Assembly: GCA_027489295.1 (NCBI GenBank)
Contig: JAIYAA010000197.1
Span: 1-26,501, forward strand
Direction of reading: 5' to 3'
Source: Sphingomonadales bacterium
Lineage (GTDB): Bacteria > Pseudomonadota > Alphaproteobacteria > Sphingomonadales > Sphingomonadaceae
DNA: 26,501 bases
The stretch's first letter is position 1, and every line of letters starts with the position of its first letter. A program made the translations under genes and the position numbers. Below the pieces are notes generated by a model. It was not told the DNA's origin. It ran no database searches and saw nothing but the letters and a program-made list of their open reading frames with translations. Shown here piece by piece: positions 1 to 7,638 of this stretch.

Positions 1-225
1 CGGGACACCAACCCGGATGTGCAGGCGTTCCTCGCCCGCAACGGCGATCCCTATACCCGCATCGGCGACGACCATGCGATGCGCGCGCAGCTCTCGCTCG
101 GGTCGTCGGGCGTGCCGGAGACCTTCGTGATCGACGCCCGTGGCGTGATCGTCGACCAGCATATCGGCGACATTCGCGCCGAGGACGTGCCCAAGCTGCT
201 CGCCGCGCTGGAGAAGACCAAGTGA
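1..225 (+). CDS. ccmG: CcmG/DsbE thiol-disulfide oxidoreductase, 3' part (5' end outside window)
   Basis: The open frame enters from the left edge and encodes the last 74 residues of a thioredoxin-fold protein. The segment GVPETFVID is the cis-proline loop typical of CcmG/DsbE, the periplasmic, membrane-anchored reductant that keeps apocytochrome c cysteines (or CcmH) reduced for haem attachment. The catalytic CxxC motif and N-terminal anchor would lie upstream of the window and cannot be checked. Its TGA stop overlaps the GTG start of ccmH (GTGA, 222-225), so the two are probably translationally coupled. The following ccmH and ccmI-like genes support the call. A generic TlpA/ResA-type thioredoxin is the alternative, but the context makes CcmG much more likely. 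Confidence 0.88.
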   Translation, partial: RDTNPDVQAFLARNGDPYTRIGDDHAMRAQLSLGSSGVPETFVIDARGVIVDQHIGDIRAEDVPKLLAALEKTK

Positions 226-629
226 AGCGCATGTTGGCGGTGCTCGCGCTGCTGTTCGCCCCCGCGGCGCATGCCGATTCCAACCTGCCGGCATCGCCGC
301 TCGCCTATACCCAGCTGCCCGATCCCGATCAGGAGGCGCAGGCCAAGGCGCTGATGGAGACGGTGCGCTGCCTCGTCTGCCAGGGCCAGAGCATTGCCGA
401 CAGCGATGCCGACATGGCGGGCGAGATGCGCGCGCTCGTCCGCCAGCGGATCGCCGCGGGCGAGCGCCCGGCACAGGTCCGCAAATGGCTGATCGAGCGC
501 TATGGCGACTATGTGACCTATGATCCGCCGTTCGGCTGGGCGACCGCACCCTTGTGGATCGCGCCGCTGTTGCTGCTGGGGCTCGGGGTGCTGATCGCAC
601 GGCGGCTGTTCAAGCGGGGGGCGGCATGA
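222..629 (+). CDS. ccmH: Cytochrome c-type biogenesis protein CcmH
   Basis: A 135-residue protein with a cleavable-looking signal peptide (residues 1-18, ending AAHA) followed by the CcmH domain with the family motif RCLVCQ; Cys50 and Cys53 form the redox pair. A C-terminal membrane helix lies at about 106-126, followed by basic residues. CcmH works in the periplasm with CcmG and the CcmF/I haem lyase to reduce and present the apocytochrome CxxCH motif. The GTG at 222 is chosen because it overlaps the ccmG stop and leaves a lysine-arginine start to the signal peptide; ATG 231 is possible. The stop overlaps the next gene (ATGA at 626). This is the short single-domain CcmH, not the E. coli CcmH-CcmI fusion. 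Confidence 0.93.
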   Translation: MKRMLAVLALLFAPAAHADSNLPASPLAYTQLPDPDQEAQAKALMETVRCLVCQGQSIADSDADMAGEMRALVRQRIAAGERPAQVRKWLIERYGDYVTYDPPFGWATAPLWIAPLLLLGLGVLIARRLFKRGAA

Positions 630-1288
630 TGGGCTGGTTCGTGTTCGGCGGGCTCGCTCTGCTCGGAATTGCGCTATTGCTACTCATTCGCTTCCCGATT
701 CGCTTCTGGACGGTGCCGGCGATGGCGGTGATGCTGGCAGGGGCGGGCTATGCCTGGCAGGGCCAGCCGGCACTGCCCGATCATCCCGTGGAAGGTGTCG
801 CCAGCGTCCGTCCGCTCGATCCGGACCTGATCGCGGCACGCGAAGGCCTCTTCGGGCGGTTCAACTTCGACTACAGCTATTTCATGGCTGCCGACGCGAT
901 GACCCGGGCGGGCGCCCCGCAGCTGGCGGCGACGGTGATGCTGGGTGCCGTGCGCAAGGCGCCGACCGATCTGGCCCTGTGGTCCGTTCTCGGCCTTGCG
1001 CTGGCCGAACATGACGGCGACCAGCTGTCTCCCGGCGCGCGCCATGCCTTCGCCCGCGCGGAGGAACTGGGGCCCGATCACCCGGGACCCCCATTCTATC
1101 ACGGCATCGCGTTGGCGTACGCCGGGGATATGGAGGCGGCGCGCCGTGAATGGGGCAAGACGCTGCTGCACGTTCCCAAAGGCGCGACCTATCGGGACGA
1201 TATGGTTTCCGTGATGCTGAAGCTCGACCCCGGCCTTGCCGACGCGGCGCTGCGCGCGGCACCGCCCAAACGCCCCGCTGCCCCCTAA
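626..1288 (+). CDS. CcmI-like TPR protein of the cytochrome c maturation operon
   Basis: A 220-residue protein starting at ATG 626, which overlaps the ccmH stop (ATGA); ATG 629 is an equally possible start. Two hydrophobic helices (about 4-21 and 29-44) are followed by a helical region (about 85-205) that reads as tetratricopeptide repeats, with phrases such as LWSVLGLALAE and PFYHGIALAYAGDMEAARREW. This layout matches CcmI (CycH), the apocytochrome c chaperone of the haem lyase complex, but it is about half the usual length of around 400 residues. It is the last gene of the ccm operon here, followed by 80 bases without a gene. The role is inferred from position and layout. A generic membrane TPR protein is the alternative. 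Confidence 0.75.
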   Translation: MMGWFVFGGLALLGIALLLLIRFPIRFWTVPAMAVMLAGAGYAWQGQPALPDHPVEGVASVRPLDPDLIAAREGLFGRFNFDYSYFMAADAMTRAGAPQLAATVMLGAVRKAPTDLALWSVLGLALAEHDGDQLSPGARHAFARAEELGPDHPGPPFYHGIALAYAGDMEAARREWGKTLLHVPKGATYRDDMVSVMLKLDPGLADAALRAAPPKRPAAP

Positions 1289-1304
1289 CCGGCCTCAACC
1301 GCTC

Positions 1305-1360
1305 TATATTGGGACGAGAGCCGTCGTCGACGGTGTCGCTCGTGCGAGCGGAATCAGGGA
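1305..1360 (+). promoter_or_regulatory. Leader of the radical SAM gene: weak -10-like box, small hairpin and Shine-Dalgarno site
   Basis: The 80-base gap after the ccm operon contains an AT-rich TATATT box (1305-1310) with no convincing -35 partner, a 6-bp perfect inverted repeat CGCTCG/CGAGCG (1337-1350, 2-base loop), and the sequence AGGGA (1356-1360) eight bases before ATG 1369. The last fixes the start of the radical SAM gene. The promoter assignment itself is weak. Confidence 0.4.
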
Positions 1361-1368
1361 CCAGAGCT

Positions 1369-2838
1369 ATGCACATTGTCACCGGGAAGGCGGCGGACTT
1401 TCTCCAGAACGACCAGGCTGAAATAGACCTCGCGGCAAAGGCCCAGGCCGAGCAAATGCTACGGATCATGCTGGAGGACCTGCTGCAGCCGGACGACCGG
1501 CCCGAAATGTGGGCCGCATTCCCGCAGTTTCTGGCAGCCTTGCCGCTGTTTGCCGCCATCGCCCGCAGCGTCCATGCCAATGTGCTCAGCGGCGACGCCG
1601 AAGTTTCCGGCCCGGTGGCGATCGCGCTCGAAGTGGTAGTGGCGATGTGCGACGCGCACGAAGATGCGCTGCCGACGGCGATCACCCGGCTGACCCATCT
1701 TTCGACAAGGCTGAACGGATCTCCGCTGGTGGAGGGCGCGCTGTTCTACGCGCACGGGCTCCAGGATCCGGACAATCCCAAGTACAAGCTCGAAGGGCGG
1801 TTCTGCGTGAAGCCGTTCCTGGAGCTGCACGTCCTCAACCGCTCGTCGCACCAGTGCTGCGCCAGCTGGCTGCAAAAGTCGGCCGGCGACCTCAACGACG
1901 CCGATTGGGAGGATGTGTGGAACTCGCGGGCGGCACAGGAAGTGCGCGCGAGCATCCATGACGGCAGCTATCGGCATTGCAACAAGATGGCCTGCCCGAC
2001 GATCCAGGCCGGCGCCCTGCCGACCAAGGACGAAGTCGCCGCGCGGTGGCCGAACCTGTCGCGCCTGATCGAGGAGAACGAAACCGAGATGGCCCACGGG
2101 CCGGAGGACGTGAACCTCGCCTATGATCTGACCTGCAATCTCTCCTGCCCCAGCTGCCGCACGCAGAAAATCGCTGCCGACGAAGCGACGCGGCAACGCT
2201 ACGACTCGATGCAGGAACGTGCGATCTTGCCGATGCTGAAAGGCGCCAAGACGGTGTTCATCACCGGCTCGGGCGATCCGTTCGCGAGCAAGAACTTCCG
2301 CCGCCTGATGGAGCGGCTGACGCCCGACGAATATCCCGATCTCCGCTTCCGCGTAATGACCAACGGCATGCTGTTCACGCCGCGCGAGTGGGAACGCTTC
2401 CCTGCGCTGCATCGCCGGGTGTTCTCGTTGCAGATCAGCATCGACGGCGCGTCGAAGGAAACGCACGAGTTGCTGCGCCGTGGCGCGCGCTGGGACGTGA
2501 TGGAGAAGAACTTGCGCTTCGCCGCCGATCTCCTCGCGGAAGGGCTGGTCGAGCGCCTTGCGCTCAGCTTCACCGTCCAGACCGAGAATTTCCACGAGAT
2601 GGGCGATGCGGTGTCGCTGGTGGAAGCGCTGGACGCGACCAGCATCTATTTCGGCAAGGTGACGAACTGGGGCACGTTCAGTCCCCAGGAATACGCCGCC
2701 AAGGCGGTGTTCGTGCCGGGTCATCCGCAGCACCAGGCCTTCCTCGCGGCGATGGCCGATCCGCGCCTGCGGTCGCCGCGCGTGCAACTGGGCAATCTGG
2801 TCGACTTCCTGCCGGAAAACTGCGCCGAAGCCGCCTGA
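1369..2838 (+). CDS. Radical SAM protein with N-terminal SPASM-like cysteine cluster
   Basis: A 489-residue protein. The radical SAM signature CxxxCxxC is present at Cys256, Cys260 and Cys263 (within DLTCNLSCPSC) and would bind the [4Fe-4S] cluster that cleaves S-adenosylmethionine. Before it lies a second cysteine set (Cys146, Cys163, Cys164, Cys204, Cys209) in phrases such as CVKPFLELHV, QCCASW and HCNKMACP. These resemble a SPASM-type auxiliary Fe-S domain, here placed before the core instead of after it. The first 140 residues are helical and unrecognised. The start at ATG 1369 has an AGGGA ribosome site eight bases upstream. The gene stands alone, between the ccm operon and a terminator. 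The substrate is unknown; this class often modifies peptides or sugars, but nothing here identifies a target. Confidence 0.8.
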   Translation: MHIVTGKAADFLQNDQAEIDLAAKAQAEQMLRIMLEDLLQPDDRPEMWAAFPQFLAALPLFAAIARSVHANVLSGDAEVSGPVAIALEVVVAMCDAHEDALPTAITRLTHLSTRLNGSPLVEGALFYAHGLQDPDNPKYKLEGRFCVKPFLELHVLNRSSHQCCASWLQKSAGDLNDADWEDVWNSRAAQEVRASIHDGSYRHCNKMACPTIQAGALPTKDEVAARWPNLSRLIEENETEMAHGPEDVNLAYDLTCNLSCPSCRTQKIAADEATRQRYDSMQERAILPMLKGAKTVFITGSGDPFASKNFRRLMERLTPDEYPDLRFRVMTNGMLFTPREWERFPALHRRVFSLQISIDGASKETHELLRRGARWDVMEKNLRFAADLLAEGLVERLALSFTVQTENFHEMGDAVSLVEALDATSIYFGKVTNWGTFSPQEYAAKAVFVPGHPQHQAFLAAMADPRLRSPRVQLGNLVDFLPENCAEAA

Positions 2839-2849
2839 ACCGCGGTACC

Positions 2850-2878
2850 GCCGCCCGGGGCCGAGAACCCCGGGCGGC
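2850..2878. terminator. Strong hairpin between convergent radical SAM and ald genes
   Basis: An 11-bp perfect stem, GCCGCCCGGGG (2850-2860) paired with CCCCGGGCGGC (2868-2878), with a 7-base loop. It lies 12 bases after the radical SAM stop and 10 bases from the ald stop, so it probably acts in both directions. There is no T-tract on either side, so it may need Rho or serve mainly as an mRNA 3' end protector. Confidence 0.75.
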
Positions 2879-2887
2879 GTGCCGATA

Positions 2888-3994
2888 TCAGCCCGCCCAG
2901 GCTTCGAAAGGCAGGTCGAGCGCGTCGGCCACCGCCTGGTGGCGGATCTTGCCGCCCGAGACGTTGAGGCCATTGGCGAGGTGGCGGTCCGCCTGCATCG
3001 CCGCTTCGGCACCGTGGTTGGCCAGCTTGAGCACGAACGGCAGCGTCGCGTTGTTGAGCGCGAAGGCCGAGGTGCGGGCAACCGCGCCGGGCATGTTCGC
3101 TACGCAATAATGGATCACGCCGTCGATCTCGAACACGGGATCGTCATGCGTGGTCGCGCGGCTGGTCTCGAAGCAGCCGCCCTGGTCGATCGCGATGTCG
3201 ACCAGCACCGAGCCGCGCATCATCGTCTTCAGCATGTCGCGGGTGACGAGCTTGGGGGCGGCGGCGCCAGGCACCAGCACCGCGCCGATCACCACCTGCG
3301 CGGTCTTCACCGCCTCGGCGATCGCCGACTTGCTGGCATAGGCGGTCTTGATCTGGCTGCCGAAATGCATGTCGAGCTCGGCCAGGCGCTCGTTGTTGAT
3401 GTCGTAGATCGTCACGTCGGCGCGCTGGCCGGTTGCCATCTGGGCGGCATTGATGCCCGAGACGCCGCCGCCGAGGATCGCGACCTTGCACGGCGCCACG
3501 CCCGGCACGCCGCCGAGCAACTCGCCGCGGCCTCCCTGTTCCTTCTCGAGATAGTGCGAGGCGACCTGCACCGACATGCGGCCGGCAACTTCGCTCATCG
3601 GTTTGAGCAGGGGCAGGGCGCCCGAGTTCGACGTCACCGTCTCATAGGCGATGCAGGTGGCGCCCGATGCCATCAGCCCTTCGGCCTGCGGCTTGTCGGC
3701 GGCGAGGTGGAGATAGGTGAAGAGCAGGTGGCGCGGCTCGAGCAGGGCGATTTCCTGCGGCTGCGGCTCCTTCACCTTCACGATCATGTCCGAATTGGCG
3801 AAGACGGCAGCGGCGTCCGGGGCGATCTGGGCGCCGACCGCGGTATAGGCGGCATCGTCGAAATCGATGCCCATGCCTGCCTTGGTTTCGACCAGGACCT
3901 GATGACCCGCATGCACCAGCTCCGCCACCGAAGCCGGGGTCAGGCCGACGCGATATTCGTGATTCTTGATTTCCTTGGGCACGCCGATGCGCAT
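2888..3994 (-). CDS. ald: Alanine dehydrogenase (NAD-dependent)
   Basis: A 368-residue protein, the normal length for Ald, which interconverts L-alanine with pyruvate and ammonium using NAD. The N-terminus MRIGVPKEIKNHEYRVGLTP is the family hallmark. The substrate-binding Arg15, catalytic Lys75 (in KVKEP) and His96 (in YLHLA) are all in place, and the Rossmann glycine motif GGGVSG is at 175-180. The start is well supported: AGGAGAG lies about six bases before the ATG. The divergent Lrp/AsnC regulator at 4130 is the typical partner of ald in Proteobacteria and probably activates it in response to alanine (known of the family; inferred here). The gene converges with the radical SAM gene at a shared hairpin. 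Confidence 0.95.
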   Translation of the reverse strand: MRIGVPKEIKNHEYRVGLTPASVAELVHAGHQVLVETKAGMGIDFDDAAYTAVGAQIAPDAAAVFANSDMIVKVKEPQPQEIALLEPRHLLFTYLHLAADKPQAEGLMASGATCIAYETVTSNSGALPLLKPMSEVAGRMSVQVASHYLEKEQGGRGELLGGVPGVAPCKVAILGGGVSGINAAQMATGQRADVTIYDINNERLAELDMHFGSQIKTAYASKSAIAEAVKTAQVVIGAVLVPGAAAPKLVTRDMLKTMMRGSVLVDIAIDQGGCFETSRATTHDDPVFEIDGVIHYCVANMPGAVARTSAFALNNATLPFVLKLANHGAEAAMQADRHLANGLNVSGGKIRHQAVADALDLPFEAWAG

Positions 3995-4082
3995 GGGAAC
4001 TCTCCTATGGTTTGTGGCCGCATTCTACCCCAAAGCCGGTGCGCAAATCCCTGCAAAGAGAGCAGGCCTCGCGATAGTTCTG

Positions 4083-4127
4083 CGCATGGATCTTGCGTAT
4101 TTGATCGAAATTGCCGCATTCCATGCG
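4083..4127. promoter_or_regulatory. Candidate Lrp/AsnC operator in the ald-lrp divergent promoter
   Basis: The 135-base gap between ald and the regulator holds an 8-bp perfect inverted repeat, CGCATGGA (4083-4090) and TCCATGCG (4120-4127), enclosing an AT-rich imperfect palindrome ATTT-N5-AAAT (4099-4111). Lrp-family proteins typically bind AT-rich imperfect palindromes in such intergenic regions. That this site controls both genes is inference; it lies immediately upstream of the regulator start, which would suit autorepression. Confidence 0.4.
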
Positions 4128-4129
4128 TG

Positions 4130-4600
4130 ATGGATCGAATCGACACAGCAATCCTCAAACTGCTCGCTGCCGATGCGCGCGCGCCTGTCAGCCAGGTGGC
4201 GGCGGCGGTCGGGCTGTCGCAGTCCGCCTGCACGCGACGGATCCAGGCGCTCGAGGCGCAGGCGATGGTTCGCGGATACGGCGCCCGGCTCGACCATCGC
4301 CGGCTCGGCTTCCGCGTCACCGCGCTGGTCGACATCACGCTGGGTACGCAGGTCGAAGAGGATCTGGCGCAGTTCGAAACGGCGGTCGGCCGGATCGACG
4401 GCGTCGTCGAATGCGCGCTGGTCTCTGGCGGGCAGGACTATCGGCTGAAGATATTGTGCCGCGACCTCGACGATTATGAGCGCCTCCACCGCGAACATCT
4501 GGGCCGGCTGCCCGGCGTGGTGACGATCAACAGCAGTTTCGTGCTGCGCGAGGTCCCTACCCGCGGCGAGGGGGACGCCTTGTTCGGCGCTGTGGGATAA
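4130..4600 (+). CDS. Lrp/AsnC family transcriptional regulator, probable regulator of ald
   Basis: A 156-residue protein of usual Lrp/AsnC length. Residues 1-60 form the winged helix-turn-helix (MDRIDTAILKLLAADARAPV, then the recognition helix LSQSACTRRIQALEAQAMV). Residues about 67-145 form the RAM/ligand domain (VTALVDITL, VECALVSGGQDYRLKILC, LPGVVTINSSFVL). The ATG at 4130 gives the canonical MDRID start; the preceding GTG 4127 is a possible alternative, and no strong ribosome site is visible for either. Divergent placement next to ald suggests it is the alanine-responsive regulator of that gene (AldR-like), which is inference from context. Confidence 0.9.
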   Translation: MDRIDTAILKLLAADARAPVSQVAAAVGLSQSACTRRIQALEAQAMVRGYGARLDHRRLGFRVTALVDITLGTQVEEDLAQFETAVGRIDGVVECALVSGGQDYRLKILCRDLDDYERLHREHLGRLPGVVTINSSFVLREVPTRGEGDALFGAVG

Positions 4601-4615
4601 CTATTTACCGGTGCT

Positions 4616-4640
4616 GGAACAGGGCGGGCGCTGGAGCGTC
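4616..4640 (+). promoter_or_regulatory. Candidate EcfG-type general stress promoter upstream of kup
   Basis: GGAAC (4616-4620) and CGTC (4637-4640) are separated by 16 bases. The EcfG sigma factor consensus of Alphaproteobacteria is GGAAC-N16/17-CGTT, so the match is complete except for the last base. Transcription would start near 4647, upstream of the kup leader. A chance match is possible in one intergenic region, hence the modest confidence. Confidence 0.35.
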
Positions 4641-4670
4641 TTTCGGCCCTGACACGCTTGTTGATAGGGC

Positions 4671-4769
4671 ATGTTGCGCATGCTAACCGCCCGCATCCTC
4701 ATAATGACGAGAACACAGGTCACTATGGCCAGGTCGGTTCGCTCCCTTCAGCGTCAGTCGCAGCAGTGA
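4671..4769 (+). other. Possible 32-codon leader ORF overlapping the kup start (GTGA)
   Basis: An ATG at 4671 opens a 32-codon frame, with further in-frame ATGs including 4704 and 4725. It ends with TGA at 4767-4769, which overlaps the best GTG start of kup at 4766. The GTGA junction is typical of translational coupling. Against real coding: codon use is unlike the neighbours (CTA, ATA, AGA, ACA, AGG), the peptide is a featureless basic string, and the ribosome site (AGGG) is too close to ATG 4671. It could be a regulatory leader peptide or chance. Confidence 0.25.
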
Positions 4770-6697
4770 TCCCCGCCGCGACCGGAGACACTGCCGCGCT
4801 CCTCCCCGATTCGGAACCGCACGGCGGGCATGGCCATGGCCAGGACCCGACCTGGAAGCTCGCCCTCGGTGCCATCGGCATCGTGTTCGGCGACATCGGC
4901 ACGAGCCCGCTCTACGCCTTCCGCGAGACCTTCGCGAACGAGCATCACGAACTGCCGCTCGACACCCCGCACGTGCTGGGGGCGATCAGCCTGATGTTCT
5001 GGTCGATGATGGTCGTGGTGACGCTCAAATATGTCACGATCATCATGCGGGCGGATAACAAGGGCGAGGGCGGCAGTCTGGCGCTGCTCGCGCTGATCTC
5101 CGGCCGGGGCGGCCAGCGCCGCTGGACCCAGGGGATCGTGCTCCTTGGCGTATTCGCCACCGCGCTGTTCTATGGCGATTCTATGATCACGCCCGCGGTG
5201 TCGGTGCTGTCGGCGGTCGAGGGACTCGCGGTCGCCGCGCCGGGCTTCCACCGGCTGGTGGTGCCGATCGCGGTGGTCATCCTCGTCATGCTGTTCTCGA
5301 TCCAGCGGACGGGCACGGCGCGCGTCGGCACGTTTTTCGGGCCGGTGATGATGATCTATTTCGTCATCATCGCCACGCTGGGGGTGATCAGCCTCGTGCA
5401 GACGCCGACGGTGCTGCAGGCGCTGTCGCCCCACCATGCGGTCCATTTCTTCGCGCTGGACCCGCTGCGCGCCTTTTTGGCGCTCGGCTCGATCGTGCTG
5501 GCGGTGACGGGGGCCGAGGCGCTCTACGCCGATATGGGCCATTTCGGCCGCAACCCGATCCGCGTCTCCTGGCTGTGGTTCGTGCTGCCGGCGCTGATGA
5601 TAAACTATATGGGGCAGGGCGCGCTGCTGATCCGCGATGCCGAGGCGCTGCGCAGCCCCTTCTATCTGCTCGCGCCCGAGGCGCTGCGGCTGCCACTGGT
5701 CTTCGTCGCCACCGCTGCGGCGATCATCGCCAGCCAGGCGGTGATCTCCGGCGCCTTCTCGGTAACGCAGCAGGCGATCCAGCTGGGCTTCGTGCCTCGG
5801 CTGCGGATCGATCACACCAGCGCATCGACGGCGGGGCAGATCTACATCCCGATCATCAACTGGGCGCTGATGATCATGGTGATCCTGCTGGTGCTCAGCT
5901 TCCAGACCTCGTCGAACCTGACGGCAGCGTACGGCATCGCCGTTACCGGCGCGATGTTGATCGACAATTGCCTGCTGGCGGTGGTGCTGTTCAACCTGTG
6001 GCACTGGAAGAAGCGCTACGCGATCCCGTTGCTGGCGGTTTTCTTCACGGTCGACCTCGCCTATTTCGCGGCGAACCTTACCAAGGTGCCCGATGGCGGC
6101 TGGTTCCCGCTGATGGTCGGCCTCATCGTGTTCACGCTGCTGACTACCTGGGCGAAGGGGCGCAAGCTGATGATCGCCCGGCTGCGCGAGAGCGCGATGC
6201 CGATCCAGATCTTCATCGAATCGGCCGCGAACGCTGCCACCCGCGTGCGCGGCACCGCGGTGTTCATGACCTCCTCGCCGGACGGGGTGCCGCATGCGCT
6301 GCTCCACAACCTCAAGCACAACAAGGTGCTGCACGACCGGGTGATCCTGCTGACCGTGAAGATCAGCGACGTGCCCTATGTGCCCGAGGAAAAGCGTCTG
6401 ATGGTGGAGGATCTGGGCAAGGGCTTCCACCGCATGATCCTGTACTATGGCTTCATGCAGGAAGCGGATGTGCCGGCGGCGCTGAAGTCGGTTGACGCCT
6501 GCGGCGCCGAGTTCAAGATGATGGAGACCAGCTTCTTCCTCGCGCGGCAGACGCTGCTGCCCTCGGCGCGGCCGGGCATGATGATCTGGCGCGAAAAACT
6601 GTTCGCCTGGATGCTGCGAAACGCCGAAAGCGCGATGGAGTTCTTCCGCCTGCCCACCAATCGCGTCGTCGAACTGGGTAGCCAGGTCGAAATCTGA
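4766..6697 (+). CDS. kup: Low-affinity potassium transporter Kup
   Basis: From GTG 4766 this is a 643-residue protein of the KUP/HAK/KT family (Pfam K_trans), which imports K+ together with protons across the inner membrane. The family hallmark [20 protein letters not shown] comes just after a short histidine/glycine-rich N-terminus, about twelve membrane helices follow to about residue 470, and the cytoplasmic tail ends with the conserved [21 protein letters not shown] segment. The start is uncertain. The frame is open back to a TTG at 4658, but there is no ATG in this frame before the first helix and no clear ribosome site. GTG 4766 is chosen because it gives a normal length and overlaps a short upstream ORF. 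The call itself is secure. Confidence 0.93.
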   Translation: MIPAATGDTAALLPDSEPHGGHGHGQDPTWKLALGAIGIVFGDIGTSPLYAFRETFANEHHELPLDTPHVLGAISLMFWSMMVVVTLKYVTIIMRADNKGEGGSLALLALISGRGGQRRWTQGIVLLGVFATALFYGDSMITPAVSVLSAVEGLAVAAPGFHRLVVPIAVVILVMLFSIQRTGTARVGTFFGPVMMIYFVIIATLGVISLVQTPTVLQALSPHHAVHFFALDPLRAFLALGSIVLAVTGAEALYADMGHFGRNPIRVSWLWFVLPALMINYMGQGALLIRDAEALRSPFYLLAPEALRLPLVFVATAAAIIASQAVISGAFSVTQQAIQLGFVPRLRIDHTSASTAGQIYIPIINWALMIMVILLVLSFQTSSNLTAAYGIAVTGAMLIDNCLLAVVLFNLWHWKKRYAIPLLAVFFTVDLAYFAANLTKVPDGGWFPLMVGLIVFTLLTTWAKGRKLMIARLRESAMPIQIFIESAANAATRVRGTAVFMTSSPDGVPHALLHNLKHNKVLHDRVILLTVKISDVPYVPEEKRLMVEDLGKGFHRMILYYGFMQEADVPAALKSVDACGAEFKMMETSFFLARQTLLPSARPGMMIWREKLFAWMLRNAESAMEFFRLPTNRVVELGSQVEI

Positions 6698-6903
6698 CCG
6701 CATGTCGTTCGGTTGGTCGGCTGTCGACGAGGCTGGCGGCACGACGCGCGGGGGCGGGCCAAAGCAACAGGCAGCGGCAAAGAGGCTCGATGCTGCGCGC
6801 CTCCCGCCTGACCCCACACCGATCATCCTCACCTGCAGGCGAAGCCCGCTGTCTGGCGGAGGGACATTGATGGCTGAGGGGACGGATCGACGGATGCCGT
6901 GAG

Positions 6904-6927
6904 GGCGACACCGAGGTCGGTGCCGCC
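6904..6927. terminator. Hairpin between convergent kup and PEP-CTERM genes
   Basis: An 11-bp stem with one mismatch (6904-6914 with 6917-6927; core CACCGA/TCGGTG) and a minimal loop lies 26 bases after the PEP-CTERM gene on its strand and about 207 bases after kup. No T-run follows. The rest of the 256-base gap 6698-6953 holds a 66-codon plus-strand frame with no ribosome site and no recognisable content, and nothing else that I can support. Confidence 0.4.
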
Positions 6928-6953
6928 TGCACTTGGCAGAGACGCGCGCCCGA

Positions 6954-7559
6954 TCAGGCGTCGTTGCTGGCCTTCTTCCGGCGACGGCGGGCAGCCAAGC
7001 CCGCCATGCCTGCGCCGGTCATCATCATGACCCACACGCCCGGCTCCGGCACTGGGCTCGATATGGGCGGCGAGGCCAGCGTGAAGCTTCCCGAAACGGT
7101 CGCCCCGGCGCCGCCCGTCTGGTTGAACGTGAAGGTGAGGGAGGCTGGTCCGCCGCTATAGCCCGATAGCGCGCCCGTCGGCGTGAACGTGCCAAGCGAC
7201 GTTAGCTTGACGGCTGCACTGCCCGTCACGTTCTGCAGATCGACGGTGCTGATCGTCCCCAGATAGGATCCGAAGGCACTAGAGAACGTCACGGCGCTGT
7301 TCTTCGTCGCAGTGACAGCGCTCAAAATGATCGGCGAAGAGAGGCCGACCGGGACAGCGGAGAATTGCTTGCCGGTCCCCGAGACGAAAGTGAAAATGTT
7401 CGTGAACGTGGTGCCTGCGCCGATCGGCTTTGTCGAATCCGTTGGCGTGATACCGAATATTGCCGCGCCGAGCGTGCCGTCGATCGTCGTGGCGGCGGAG
7501 GCAGTAGCGGGCGCCGCAATCGCAGCAGCGGTGAGCAGGGCAAGAACAGGAGTTCGCAT
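6954..7559 (-). CDS. Small PEP-CTERM sorting-domain protein (PEPxxW type)
   Basis: A 201-residue secreted protein. Residues 1-22 form a signal peptide (MRTPVLALLTAAAIAAPATA, then SA). The middle is Ser/Thr/Gly-rich and beta-strand-like, without known domains. The C-terminus carries an exosortase sorting tail: the motif PEPGVW at 171-176, a hydrophobic stretch, and a basic end RRRRKK followed by eight or so residues. This is the PEPxxWA-CTERM variant common in sphingomonads, with Val in place of the usual Ala after Trp. Exosortase would cut at the PEP motif and deliver the protein to the cell surface or matrix. The start at ATG 7559 is set by GGAGG four bases upstream and by the signal peptide; the frame is open further upstream but not credibly coding. 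Confidence 0.88.
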   Translation of the reverse strand: MRTPVLALLTAAAIAAPATASAATTIDGTLGAAIFGITPTDSTKPIGAGTTFTNIFTFVSGTGKQFSAVPVGLSSPIILSAVTATKNSAVTFSSAFGSYLGTISTVDLQNVTGSAAVKLTSLGTFTPTGALSGYSGGPASLTFTFNQTGGAGATVSGSFTLASPPISSPVPEPGVWVMMMTGAGMAGLAARRRRKKASNDA

Positions 7560-7638
7560 GTTTCCTCCCAATCTGGGTGGTATGTCGGGGTATTTCCAGC
7601 GGCCCTTTCGTAAAGCGCGCCCACACCTTCGGCAATGC

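Noticed and set aside
2879..4129. Open frame continuous with the Lrp regulator that would extend it by more than 400 codons.
   Set aside because: It lies antisense to ald and has low-complexity His/Arg/Gly composition. The regulator has a normal Lrp length from ATG 4130.
4754..6832. A 692-codon minus-strand open frame opposite kup, and similar long frames opposite the barrel/ATPase/deacetylase region (19741-21873) and the amidotransferase (23838-25910).
   Set aside because: These are shadows of strongly GC3-biased genes. The products are Arg/His/Gln/Pro-rich with no domain motifs, and the opposite strand in each case carries a recognised family with complete motifs.
6702..6902. 66-codon plus-strand ORF after kup.
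   Set aside because: No ribosome site, no recognisable content, low-complexity composition; probably chance.
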